DNA from: a virus
DNA length: 44,422 nucleotides
Direction: 5' to 3' (one strand)
Virus record (IMG/VR): IMGVR_UViG_3300035701_002807
Location: 1 to 44,422 of that record
A model generated the notes under the pieces. It was not told the origin of the DNA. It saw only the letters and a list, made by a program, of their open reading frames with translations, and did not search any database. Shown in pieces: positions 39,484-44,422 of this stretch (its first letter is position 1; the number at the start of each line of letters is the position of its first letter). A program made the translations under genes and the position numbers.

Positions 39484-39695
39484 GGTTGCTCTATTTCCCA
39501 GTTATCATTATATATTCTGGGATATTTCCTGCCTTGCTTCTTGCGGATACTTAACTTTTGGGCTTGGTCTATTTGTTTTGTCCCGCCTACTGTAAATTCC
39601 CTTTGATATTTAGTGCCTTTCTTTAATTCCTTCTCTACTTTCTTGCATATCTCTTTACAGGTTTTAAATCGGTAACACTCTGAACAAAAAGGCAT
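39480..39695 (-). CDS. Small Cys-rich protein (71 aa)
   Basis: MPFCSECYRFKTCKEICKKV has Cys at 4, 7, 13 and 17 (CX2C-X5-CX3C), a compact zinc-knuckle-like head, followed by a basic tail (GTKYQREFTVGGTKQ, LSIRKKQGRKYPR). Probably nucleic-acid binding, although the function is unknown. It converges with the plus-strand remnant. Confidence 0.7.
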   Translation of the reverse strand: MPFCSECYRFKTCKEICKKVEKELKKGTKYQREFTVGGTKQIDQAQKLSIRKKQGRKYPRIYNDNWEIEQP

Positions 39696-39742
39696 ATCTC
39701 ACTCCTTTTGTGAAATACGCCTCTTAGCCCAGCGATTGCCTA

Positions 39743-39901
39743 CTAAGCCAGCATTTTAGTTAAATCTATATTATTTTTTTCTCCCCTTATCTCTAAAACT
39801 AATACAGGTAATCCATCTTGAAATTTAAGGGTAAGTTCTCCATTCTCATATTGTTTTAAAAGTTCTCTTAATCTTTCCCAGTGCGGCTTTTCTTCGGTCA
39901 T
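39743..39901 (-). CDS. Small protein of unknown function (52 aa)
   Basis: MTEEKPHWERLRELLKQYEN is a charged helix, then a beta hairpin (LTLKFQDGLPVLVLEIRG) and a charged end. The ATG at 39901 is joined to the stop of the upstream membrane gene by ATGA; a TTG at 39925 gives a longer but less likely form. No family known. Confidence 0.62.
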   Translation of the reverse strand: MTEEKPHWERLRELLKQYENGELTLKFQDGLPVLVLEIRGEKNNIDLTKMLA

Positions 39902-40032
39902 AGGATAATCAATATAATCCCGCAAAATATCCTAATTACCCTGCCCATTTGCCACAAAAACCTTGGTTCAAATGCCCACAGGATACTTAAAATGCCATCA
40001 ATTATAAGAATAACACCGATAACCTTAATCAC
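39898..40032 (-). CDS. Small membrane protein, two helices (44 aa)
   Basis: GTG start at 40032 (another GTG at 40038), giving MIKVIGVILIIDGILSILW as the first membrane segment, a short polar loop (EPRFLWQMGR), and a second segment (IRIFCGIILIIL). AGGAG lies about 6-10 bases upstream. It ends in an ATGA overlap with the next gene. Compatible with a small inner-membrane accessory protein. Confidence 0.55.
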   Translation of the reverse strand: MIKVIGVILIIDGILSILWAFEPRFLWQMGRVIRIFCGIILIIL

Positions 40033-40127
40033 ATCCACCCCAACTCCTCATAGACCCATATAATCACTGACATCATCAGGACTATTGGAAAAAATAAAAT
40101 AATTAAAATCCATACATTGCCTACCAC
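40029..40127 (-). CDS. Possible single-pass membrane peptide (32 aa), overlapping frame
   Basis: From GTG 40127, MVGNVWILIILFFPIVLMMS forms one clear membrane helix, ending EELGWM. The stop overlaps the GTG of the following two-helix gene (GTGA), which favours coupling. It overlaps the CxxC gene at 40048-40155 in another frame over most of its length, and the ribosome site is weak. I rate it possible. Confidence 0.4.
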   Translation of the reverse strand: MVGNVWILIILFFPIVLMMSVIIWVYEELGWM

Positions 40128-40155
40128 ATTTCCAACAAAATCCCGTTTCTTTCAT
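40048..40155 (-). CDS. Tiny zinc-finger-like protein with ETGFC motif (35 aa)
   Basis: MKETGFCWKCGRQCMDFNYF shares ETGFCxKCG with the 54-residue protein at 43411-43575, which suggests a common origin. Cys at 7, 10 and 14 give a partial metal site. The stop of the upstream 24-residue gene overlaps its start as TAATG, and AAGGG lies upstream. Overlaps a possible membrane-peptide frame. Confidence 0.58.
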   Translation of the reverse strand: MKETGFCWKCGRQCMDFNYFIFSNSPDDVSDYMGL

Positions 40156-40229
40156 TATAACCCTTTAGAGACCCCCCGCCCCTTATTCCCAGTGCCTTTC
40201 AAACACTTTTTCTTAACAGGAGGTCTCAT
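40155..40229 (-). CDS. Tiny basic protein (24 aa)
   Basis: [20 protein letters not shown] then SKGL. The CKGTG motif and high Lys/Arg/Gly content resemble small phage proteins of unknown role. It is coupled by TAATG to the next gene and overlaps the NinG-like gene's 3' end by 17 bases. Short enough that chance cannot be excluded. Confidence 0.45.
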   Translation of the reverse strand: MRPPVKKKCLKGTGNKGRGVSKGL

Positions 40230-40569
40230 AGGTTTTTAAGAGTTCTGACATTTCTTGAATAGTCCACTTGTGTATCATTCGGGCTTTTTGTTTGAGCGAA
40301 ATATATTTAATTTTTCCCAAATAATCACGCACAAACTCCGCAAACAACACGGGATTAGAATGGCTATAAAAGTGATGAGAGTGGCAAAGACAGACAAGGT
40401 TATCCAAATCCCAGCGTATAGAGCGGTAGCGACGTGAAAAAATATGGCAACACTCAAGTCCTTCAGTCTTTTTACACATTCCCCAAGCACAGTATCCCCT
40501 CCCTCTCACTATTTCCGAAACAACTTTATCAAGTTTCCGAGTTAAACCACTTTTTGTGATTTTTCTCAT
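40213..40569 (-). CDS. NinG/Rap-like HNH nuclease (118 aa)
   Basis: [19 protein letters not shown], then [20 protein letters not shown], the paired Cys of a treble clef with the HNH core, and [20 protein letters not shown] carrying the catalytic and metal His. NinG/Rap proteins act on recombination intermediates. The size is close to the nuclease domain alone. It overlaps the HNH gene upstream by 4 bases. A broken copy of its 5' end lies at 41002-41097. Confidence 0.78.
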   Translation of the reverse strand: MRKITKSGLTRKLDKVVSEIVRGRGYCAWGMCKKTEGLECCHIFSRRYRSIRWDLDNLVCLCHSHHFYSHSNPVLFAEFVRDYLGKIKYISLKQKARMIHKWTIQEMSELLKTYETSC

Positions 40570-41009
40570 TTAATTGCAAATTCCTTTCTACAAAAAGGAC
40601 AAGAAATAATCCCTTTATGAAAATTATGTTTTCCATAACTTAAAATTATCTCAAGATTTTCTATTCTATTATCATCCTTAACACCGTTCTTATGATGAAC
40701 TACCTCGTTTTTAAGTAATTTTCTACCAAGATGTTTCTCCATAATTTTTCTATGTTCTGAATAATATTTATGATTTATTAAAACACGATTATAACCATTA
40801 CTTTTTGTCTTACCACCTACCCAACCCCCATTCCTTTTTCCTGTATTAGCACACCCTCCAGAACAATAATGAATTTCTTTTCTTTGGGCTAAAATTTTTT
40901 TCCCACACCCCAAACACAATCTTTCTTTTAAATATCTTCGTGTAAGTCCCTGTTTCCCATTAGGACACCAAATAAAAGGTCTTTTGTTCTTATATTCAAT
41001 CTTATCCAT
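40566..41009 (-). CDS. HNH endonuclease, likely homing type (147 aa)
   Basis: Zinc-binding head ([27 protein letters not shown]), then the HNH core [20 protein letters not shown] and a final CPFC. It resembles the HNH at 43998-44321 but with added zinc motifs. ATG 41009 is preferred; a GTG 9 bases earlier is possible. It lies immediately after the truncated NinG-like fragment and before an intact NinG-like gene, as if it had been inserted into one copy. Confidence 0.8.
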   Translation of the reverse strand: MDKIEYKNKRPFIWCPNGKQGLTRRYLKERLCLGCGKKILAQRKEIHYCSGGCANTGKRNGGWVGGKTKSNGYNRVLINHKYYSEHRKIMEKHLGRKLLKNEVVHHKNGVKDDNRIENLEIILSYGKHNFHKGIISCPFCRKEFAIK

Positions 41010-41097
41010 TCCAAGCACAATACCCCCTTGCCCGAATAATCTCGGAGCATACCTTATCTAATTTATGAGTTAGGCTTCGCTTTGTGGGTTTTCTCAT
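41002..41097 (-). pseudogene. Truncated NinG-like gene 5' end (31 codons)
   Basis: [20 protein letters not shown], then [11 protein letters not shown], aligns with the start of the intact gene at 40213-40569 (MRK, LT-KLDKV-SEI-R-RGYCAW). The frame then stops in the first codons of the HNH gene. This is the broken upstream remnant of a second NinG-like copy, overlapping the 3' end of the preceding gene by 35 bases. Confidence 0.75.
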
Positions 41098-41374
41098 CTT
41101 TTAATTTTTCTATACATTTTTTAATAGCATTAAAATATTTTTCTATACTTTTTGGTAAATGAACATATTCATCATTTTTTAATTCAGTAGTATTGTGGGA
41201 TAAGGCTATTGCACACCCCAAAACTGCTAAAGCAACCAATCTCCACTCATCAATAATCAATTCTCCTTTTTCATCAAAATCATTGTGGGGAAAAGTGCAT
41301 AAACAACCTATATCATCATTCTCTTCAGAAAATCGGAAAAATTGTTTATTTGCTTCATAAACCATTTCACCCAT
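41063..41374 (-). CDS. Protein of unknown function (103 aa)
   Basis: MGEMVYEANKQFFRFSEEND, then CLCTFPHNDFDEKGELI, a hydrophobic-rich helix (RLVALAVLGCAIALS) and a charged Lys-rich tail. It may be a soluble helical protein; no domain recognised. A run of six G precedes its ATG at a distance typical of ribosome sites. Confidence 0.62.
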   Translation of the reverse strand: MGEMVYEANKQFFRFSEENDDIGCLCTFPHNDFDEKGELIIDEWRLVALAVLGCAIALSHNTTELKNDEYVHLPKSIEKYFNAIKKCIEKLKDEKTHKAKPNS

Positions 41375-41375
41375 C

Positions 41376-41600
41376 TTAAAACCCCCCGCTTATTTGATTT
41401 TCCGCCCTTATTGAACACTTTAAACTATTTATTACCTCTTTTTGGGCTTTTATTTTGGCTTGGATTTCTCGGTAATTACCTTTTGCGGTATTTAATATTT
41501 TCCCAGCAGAGATAAGTTCGGTAGTTAATCTGACTACTTCATTAGTGGCTTCCAGCATCTGTTGCATCTGAACGCCTACGTCGTGGCTTGCGTCTAACAT
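41376..41600 (-). CDS. Small coiled-coil protein (74 aa)
   Basis: MLDASHDVGVQMQQMLEATN, then a continuous heptad helix to about residue 60 (VVRLTTELISAGKIL, IQAKIKAQKEVINSL). Its ribosome site GGAGGGAAG is encoded in the end of the preceding gene. Possibly a structural partner or replication accessory; function unknown. Confidence 0.65.
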   Translation of the reverse strand: MLDASHDVGVQMQQMLEATNEVVRLTTELISAGKILNTAKGNYREIQAKIKAQKEVINSLKCSIRAENQISGGF

Positions 41601-41773
41601 CTTCCCTCCATAAGGTTAGGGGGTGGTTGGTTAGTAGATAACCATTGTAAAATTTCATATTTCATTGTAGGGTAAAATCCAGGCTTATAATATGTTCCAT
41701 CAATAAATTTTAATACATCTTTTAATAATTTTTCCGCCCAAATAAGTCTTAAAGATAATTCTAATTCACCCAT
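41594..41773 (-). CDS. Small protein of unknown function (59 aa)
   Basis: MGELELSLRLIWAEKLLKDV is a helix, then IDGTYYKPGFYPTMKYEILQ and a Pro-rich end (QPPPNLMEGRC). AGGAGG lies 5 bases before ATG. Its end overlaps the coiled-coil gene start by 7 bases. No family recognised. Confidence 0.66.
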   Translation of the reverse strand: MGELELSLRLIWAEKLLKDVLKFIDGTYYKPGFYPTMKYEILQWLSTNQPPPNLMEGRC

Positions 41774-41798
41774 CCCATCCTCCTTTGTGCAAGGTAAG

Positions 41799-42398
41799 TC
41801 AAAGTAAATTCTCCATAGTTTGATTTATTCTTCTTTGGGCGATTTCAAAATATTTAGGTTCTATCTCAATGCCGATGAAGTTACGACCTAATTCTTTACA
41901 AGCCACCCCCGTTGTGCCTGAACCCATAAAGGGGTCAAGGATAGTTTGAGCAGAAGGTCTTAATTTTAGCAAATGCTTATATAAAAGGACGGGGTTTTCG
42001 TTTATGTGTAACTTTTTATCTTTTTTCAATTCTACTTTATAAGAGAATAAAGTATTAAATAACTTTCCTCTACCCCAAATACTTTCATCAGTATCGGTAT
42101 AAACAAAAATAGGTTCATAACGATAAGCACTCATTGTAAAAACTTTATTCCATATCATTACAAATCGTGGATTAGTTTTTCTTACAATATCTATAAGACG
42201 AGTTGCTGAATTAAACATAAACATCCATTTTGTTTTCTTCATCACCAACTCAATAAATTCATTAAGAAATTCATAATAAGGTTTAGATACTTCTTTATCC
42301 AGAAAAGGCGGCGAAGTCAACACAAGGTCTATTGACTTATCGGGTATCTTCTTCATCAGCTCTAAACAATCACCTTGCCACAATTCTATTTTAGACAT
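41799..42398 (-). CDS. DNA N4-cytosine/N6-adenine methyltransferase (199 aa)
   Basis: Motif order is beta-class: the catalytic TSPPF at 28-32 comes before the SAM-binding DPFMGSGTTG at 155-164. TSPPF in place of DPPY suggests N4-cytosine or N6-adenine action. The target-recognition region between (about 60-130) is short. No restriction partner is seen in the window, so it probably protects the phage DNA from host restriction. It starts with ATG; its neighbours belong to the replication block. Confidence 0.85.
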   Translation of the reverse strand: MSKIELWQGDCLELMKKIPDKSIDLVLTSPPFLDKEVSKPYYEFLNEFIELVMKKTKWMFMFNSATRLIDIVRKTNPRFVMIWNKVFTMSAYRYEPIFVYTDTDESIWGRGKLFNTLFSYKVELKKDKKLHINENPVLLYKHLLKLRPSAQTILDPFMGSGTTGVACKELGRNFIGIEIEPKYFEIAQRRINQTMENLL

Positions 42399-42429
42399 CT
42401 TCTATGCAATATGTAACATTGGGCTTTGG

Positions 42430-43191
42430 TTACTTAATCGCCATCCCTTTTGGACAATCACAGACAATCTCATAGCCAGTGCTTGAAATATATTTGCCTT
42501 TACCCTTGCATTTTAGGCATAAATCCTCTTTGAAGTCAATCCAAGAAGCCCAATCATTAAACCAAGTAGAAGCGTTTTGTATAAACCCTTTGGCCACTCT
42601 TTCGCTGGCAAGATAGTTTTTGAGGGCGGCCTGTATGTTGTGCCAGTCCTGTTCAGTTTTAACGCTTGCTTTAAAATGTCTCTGCGCCTCTTTCTTACCT
42701 ACTTTTTTTGGGTATTTAAGATAAATTTCTTCAAAAAGAAAAAACAACGGTTGTTTAACCGTTCCTTCTCCGTTCCTTAACTCCTTACTCCCTTTGAGCT
42801 GGTTTTCCATTCCCTTCTCCATTCCCTTCTCTATTCCCTTCTCCATTGGGGGTGCAGGGGGTATTCTACTTTCTTGTTCTGTATGGTGTGGTCTTTGGTG
42901 TTTATGCCAATTTACTATCTGGATATATTTGTCGCCATTTACGTCATAACGCTGGATAAAGGGTTTCTTACTGTTATTTTTGGGTTTAGAGAGTTCCTGT
43001 AATCCCTTTTCTATATCAACATTGTCATAAGGAAAGATATCTACTTTTATGCGCTTAACTCTATCCTCTAACCGGCCTTCTTTATCTGCGATATTCCAAA
43101 GTCCAGCAAACAGCAATCTTACCCAATAAGAGTGTTCTGCCAAATCTTCATCCTTGAAAAAATCAGGTTTTAAATATCGTATCCTTGCCAT
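42430..43191 (-). CDS. Replication initiation / replisome-organiser-like protein (253 aa)
   Basis: MARIRYLKPDFFKDEDLAEH, then WNIADKEGRLEDRVKRIKVD, matches phage replication proteins with a winged-helix head. A Pro/Glu/Lys linker (about 105-135) carries the short repeat EKGIEKGMEKGMEN. A helical region (KKEAQRHFKASVKTEQDWHN) and a zinc-like tail (CLKCKGKGKY, CDCP) follow. It probably binds the origin and loads the host helicase. No origin repeats were seen nearby. Confidence 0.72.
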   Translation of the reverse strand: MARIRYLKPDFFKDEDLAEHSYWVRLLFAGLWNIADKEGRLEDRVKRIKVDIFPYDNVDIEKGLQELSKPKNNSKKPFIQRYDVNGDKYIQIVNWHKHQRPHHTEQESRIPPAPPMEKGIEKGMEKGMENQLKGSKELRNGEGTVKQPLFFLFEEIYLKYPKKVGKKEAQRHFKASVKTEQDWHNIQAALKNYLASERVAKGFIQNASTWFNDWASWIDFKEDLCLKCKGKGKYISSTGYEIVCDCPKGMAIK

Positions 43192-43195
43192 TTTA

Positions 43196-43405
43196 TTATC
43201 CTATCCATCTATAAACCGCCATCTTACTTGCCGAAAACATCCTCATCACCTTGCCTTGCCTTACTAATTCTCTTATCGTTCTGTCAGCGCGGATATAAAA
43301 ATTGTCGCACCCATAACGCATTACATCGGCCTTAGAGAATATCTTTTTAGCTTTACACCATTCTTCTAAGGCCTGTTCTTTATTGAGATATAAATCAGTA
43401 ACCAT
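43196..43405 (-). CDS. Small winged-helix-like DNA-binding protein (69 aa)
   Basis: MVTDLYLNKEQALEEWCKAK, then a helix-turn-helix-like run (KADVMRYGCDNFYIRADRTI) and a basic beta tail (ELVRQGKVMRMFSASKMAVY). Start at ATG 43405; a TTG at 43420 would lengthen it. Located between the replication protein and a zinc-ribbon gene; possibly a regulator. The HTH call is tentative. Confidence 0.6.
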   Translation of the reverse strand: MVTDLYLNKEQALEEWCKAKKIFSKADVMRYGCDNFYIRADRTIRELVRQGKVMRMFSASKMAVYRWIG

Positions 43406-43410
43406 TGTTT

Positions 43411-43575
43411 TTAACGACAACTACCTGCAAGTCCGTATCCGGCACGTTTACCTCTTCTTATTTGTCGGTCTTGGTCGCGCTCCCATTGTTGTTTATGTTT
43501 GTCGCTACAAAATAGACCTTTTTTAATTTGATGACCACATTTATAACAGAAACCAGTTTCTTCAGGCGGAGGCAT
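43411..43575 (-). CDS. Small zinc-ribbon protein with ETGFC motif (54 aa)
   Basis: MPPPEETGFCYKCGHQIKKG, then LFCSDKHKQQWERDQDRQIR: CxxC at 10-13 plus Cys23 and His27 make a likely zinc site, with a basic helical tail. Shares ETGFC-KCG with the tiny gene at 40048-40155. It ends 6 bases before the winged-helix gene start. Likely nucleic-acid binding. Confidence 0.7.
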   Translation of the reverse strand: MPPPEETGFCYKCGHQIKKGLFCSDKHKQQWERDQDRQIRRGKRAGYGLAGSCR

Positions 43576-43579
43576 TTAG

Positions 43580-44005
43580 TTATACTTGCAGTTTTTTAAA
43601 TGCAATGATTTTGGCTTTAGGCACAACTCTTTCCTTACCTTCCCTATCAATAAAAGGTGTCTTATCGTGTTGAATTTGAGCGGAGACAGTCTTGCCTTCA
43701 ACATCTGATATATCCCAATCATAAATCTTGCGACCTTCTTCGTTCTCTTGCGGTTCTATTTCGCAGGCCTCAAGTAACTGGCGCAAGAGCCAGCGTTTGC
43801 CCTGAATGTTGGTTAAATCTTGCACTAAGCCGTTCTGAGGTTTATCCGCAGAGGCAAAATTAATGGTATATTTAGGATTGTTGCTTTGGCTTGTTCCTTC
43901 TACCATTGTAACTACTTCTACATCAACCCATCCTTCATCCGGCATCCAACGTCCTACATCATCAGTCATATCGTCAGAATACTGTGTTGCGGTTTTTTTA
44001 GCCAT
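43580..44005 (-). CDS. DUF669-like / single-stranded DNA-binding protein (141 aa)
   Basis: GWVDVEVVTMVEGTSQSNNPKYTINFAS is split here as the OB-fold-like start (GWVDVEVVTM, SNNPKYTINF), followed by KRWLLRQLLEACEIEPQENE and VEGKTVSAQIQHDK, the features of phage DUF669-type proteins that bind single-stranded DNA. ATG 44005 is chosen over the overlapping 44008 because AGGAGG lies 5 bases before it. In circular terms it follows the RecT-exonuclease pair, which suits a recombination and replication role. Confidence 0.7.
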   Translation of the reverse strand: MAKKTATQYSDDMTDDVGRWMPDEGWVDVEVVTMVEGTSQSNNPKYTINFASADKPQNGLVQDLTNIQGKRWLLRQLLEACEIEPQENEEGRKIYDWDISDVEGKTVSAQIQHDKTPFIDREGKERVVPKAKIIAFKKLQV

Positions 44006-44321
44006 CATTTCCTCCTATTTTATGTTGATAATGTCCTTTTTCATCGGACTTGTAATGTATTTTGGCGTGTTCTTTTTGATTAGAGAATAACATTAAATTC
44101 TCTATTCTATTATCGTCGGGTATTCCGTTAATGTGGTGAACTACCTCAGTAGGTAATAATGTTCTTCCGAGATGTCGTTCCATTATTAACCTATGTTCTA
44201 AAACATAACCATCTATATCACAAAAGGGATGAGTAGGTTGTTGAATAATAATATATCCATTTGTTTTTTGAAGGCGTCCTCCTTTCCAATTAGGGTTATT
44301 ACTTCCTATTTGATTTCGCAT
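43998..44321 (-). CDS. HNH endonuclease (107 aa)
   Basis: N-terminal NPNWKGGR motif, then EHRLIMERHLGRTLL and the HNH core [20 protein letters not shown], with a basic tail (EHAKIHYKSDEKGHYQHK). A free-standing homing-type endonuclease, found between the exonuclease and SSB-like genes. It may spread by copying itself into related genomes. The copy at the left edge differs by one residue. Overlaps the SSB-like gene by 8 bases. Confidence 0.85.
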   Translation of the reverse strand: MRNQIGSNNPNWKGGRLQKTNGYIIIQQPTHPFCDIDGYVLEHRLIMERHLGRTLLPTEVVHHINGIPDDNRIENLMLFSNQKEHAKIHYKSDEKGHYQHKIGGNDG

Positions 44322-44422
44322 TTTTTCTGATGATAGTAAATCTTAATACAAGGTAAAATAATATTTTCAAAATGTTCTTCTATTTTCTTGCGTTCTATCT
44401 TTTGTAAAGAATAAGCAACAAT
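44196..44422. repeat. Terminal direct repeat, right copy
   Basis: Second copy of 1-227, with differences at 44282 and 44295 (matching 87 and 100). Joining the copies makes a continuous map of about 44,195 bases in which the HNH gene is whole and overlaps the exonuclease gene's end. Confidence 0.95.
44306..44422 (-). CDS. Exonuclease gene, 3' end only (cut by window edge)
   Basis: The last 38 codons (AYAIVFAKDIVAYSLQKIER and onward, ending KCEIK) of the PD-(D/E)XK exonuclease whose full copy is at 111-752. Identical in this portion. It is a window-edge artefact of the repeated ends, not a second gene. Confidence 0.9.
   Translation of the reverse strand: MVAYSLQKIERKKIEEHFENIILPCIKIYYHQKKCEIK

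Noticed and set aside
39743-39925. Longer form of the 52-residue gene from TTG 39925
   Set aside because: ATG 39901 forms an ATGA junction with the upstream stop, the pattern used throughout this genome.
1-44422. tRNA genes, integrase, repressor or attachment sites
   Set aside because: No cloverleaf with a CCA-type end, recombinase motif or Cro/CI-like gene was recognised by eye; a tRNA scan would be decisive.

Overview
The window looks like one complete genome of an uncultivated, AT-rich, tailed bacterial virus of about 44.2 kb. The first 227 bases recur at the last 227 with two mismatches (87/44282 and 100/44295), so the sequence is circular, circularly permuted or terminally repeated, with about 44,195 unique bases. 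Nearly every gene is on the minus strand in one tightly overlapping series (ATGA, TAATG and TGATG junctions), read from right to left. Good AGGAGG-type ribosome sites and sigma70-like promoters indicate a bacterial host, which I cannot name. The N4-gp56-like capsid protein, a tail-tubular-like protein, a head-tail adaptor, three ejection-protein-like genes and the lack of a tape measure or tail-tube set suggest a podovirus. I see no integrase, repressor, DNA polymerase, helicase or RNA polymerase, so replication probably relies on the host.

Layout in the direction of transcription. 44.3-39.5 kb: HNH endonuclease, DUF669/SSB-like protein, zinc-ribbon and winged-helix small proteins, a replication-initiation-like protein, a DNA methyltransferase, a NinG-like nuclease preceded by an HNH insertion and the broken end of a related copy, and several tiny membrane or Cys-rich proteins. 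39.2-31.2 kb: packaging and head (small terminase, an RmlB-like sugar dehydratase, large terminase, portal, scaffold, major capsid). 31.1-21.0 kb: a 10-kb glycan cassette between the capsid and adaptor genes, with six glycosyltransferase genes of the GT2 and GT4 types, a short GT-A-type gene, a NodB-like deacetylase, two SAM methyltransferases, a radical SAM/SPASM enzyme and a ParB-like protein. 20.9-9.1 kb: adaptor, tail protein, ejection proteins, Ala/Ser-rich repeat fibre and lectin-like protein. 9.1-6.8 kb: a second sugar locus (DUF115-methyltransferase fusion plus radical SAM/SPASM). 6.8-2.0 kb: small membrane proteins, an RNase H-fold exonuclease, a TSCPD-like protein, many small Cys-rich proteins, an RlpA-like protein and a SleB-like wall hydrolase. 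1.4-0.1 kb: RecT annealase and its PD-(D/E)XK exonuclease, which join the replication block across the ends.

The most striking content is the large, split glycan and radical-SAM gene set, roughly a third of the genome, interleaved with the structural genes. It may build and attach a glycan to the virion or alter the host surface; the sequence alone does not say which. Other points of interest are a chimeric SleB protein with the start of a nuclease fold in front, a compact promoter/zinc-ribbon/terminator unit, and a plus-strand, possibly leaderless membrane peptide inside the minus-strand tail operon.
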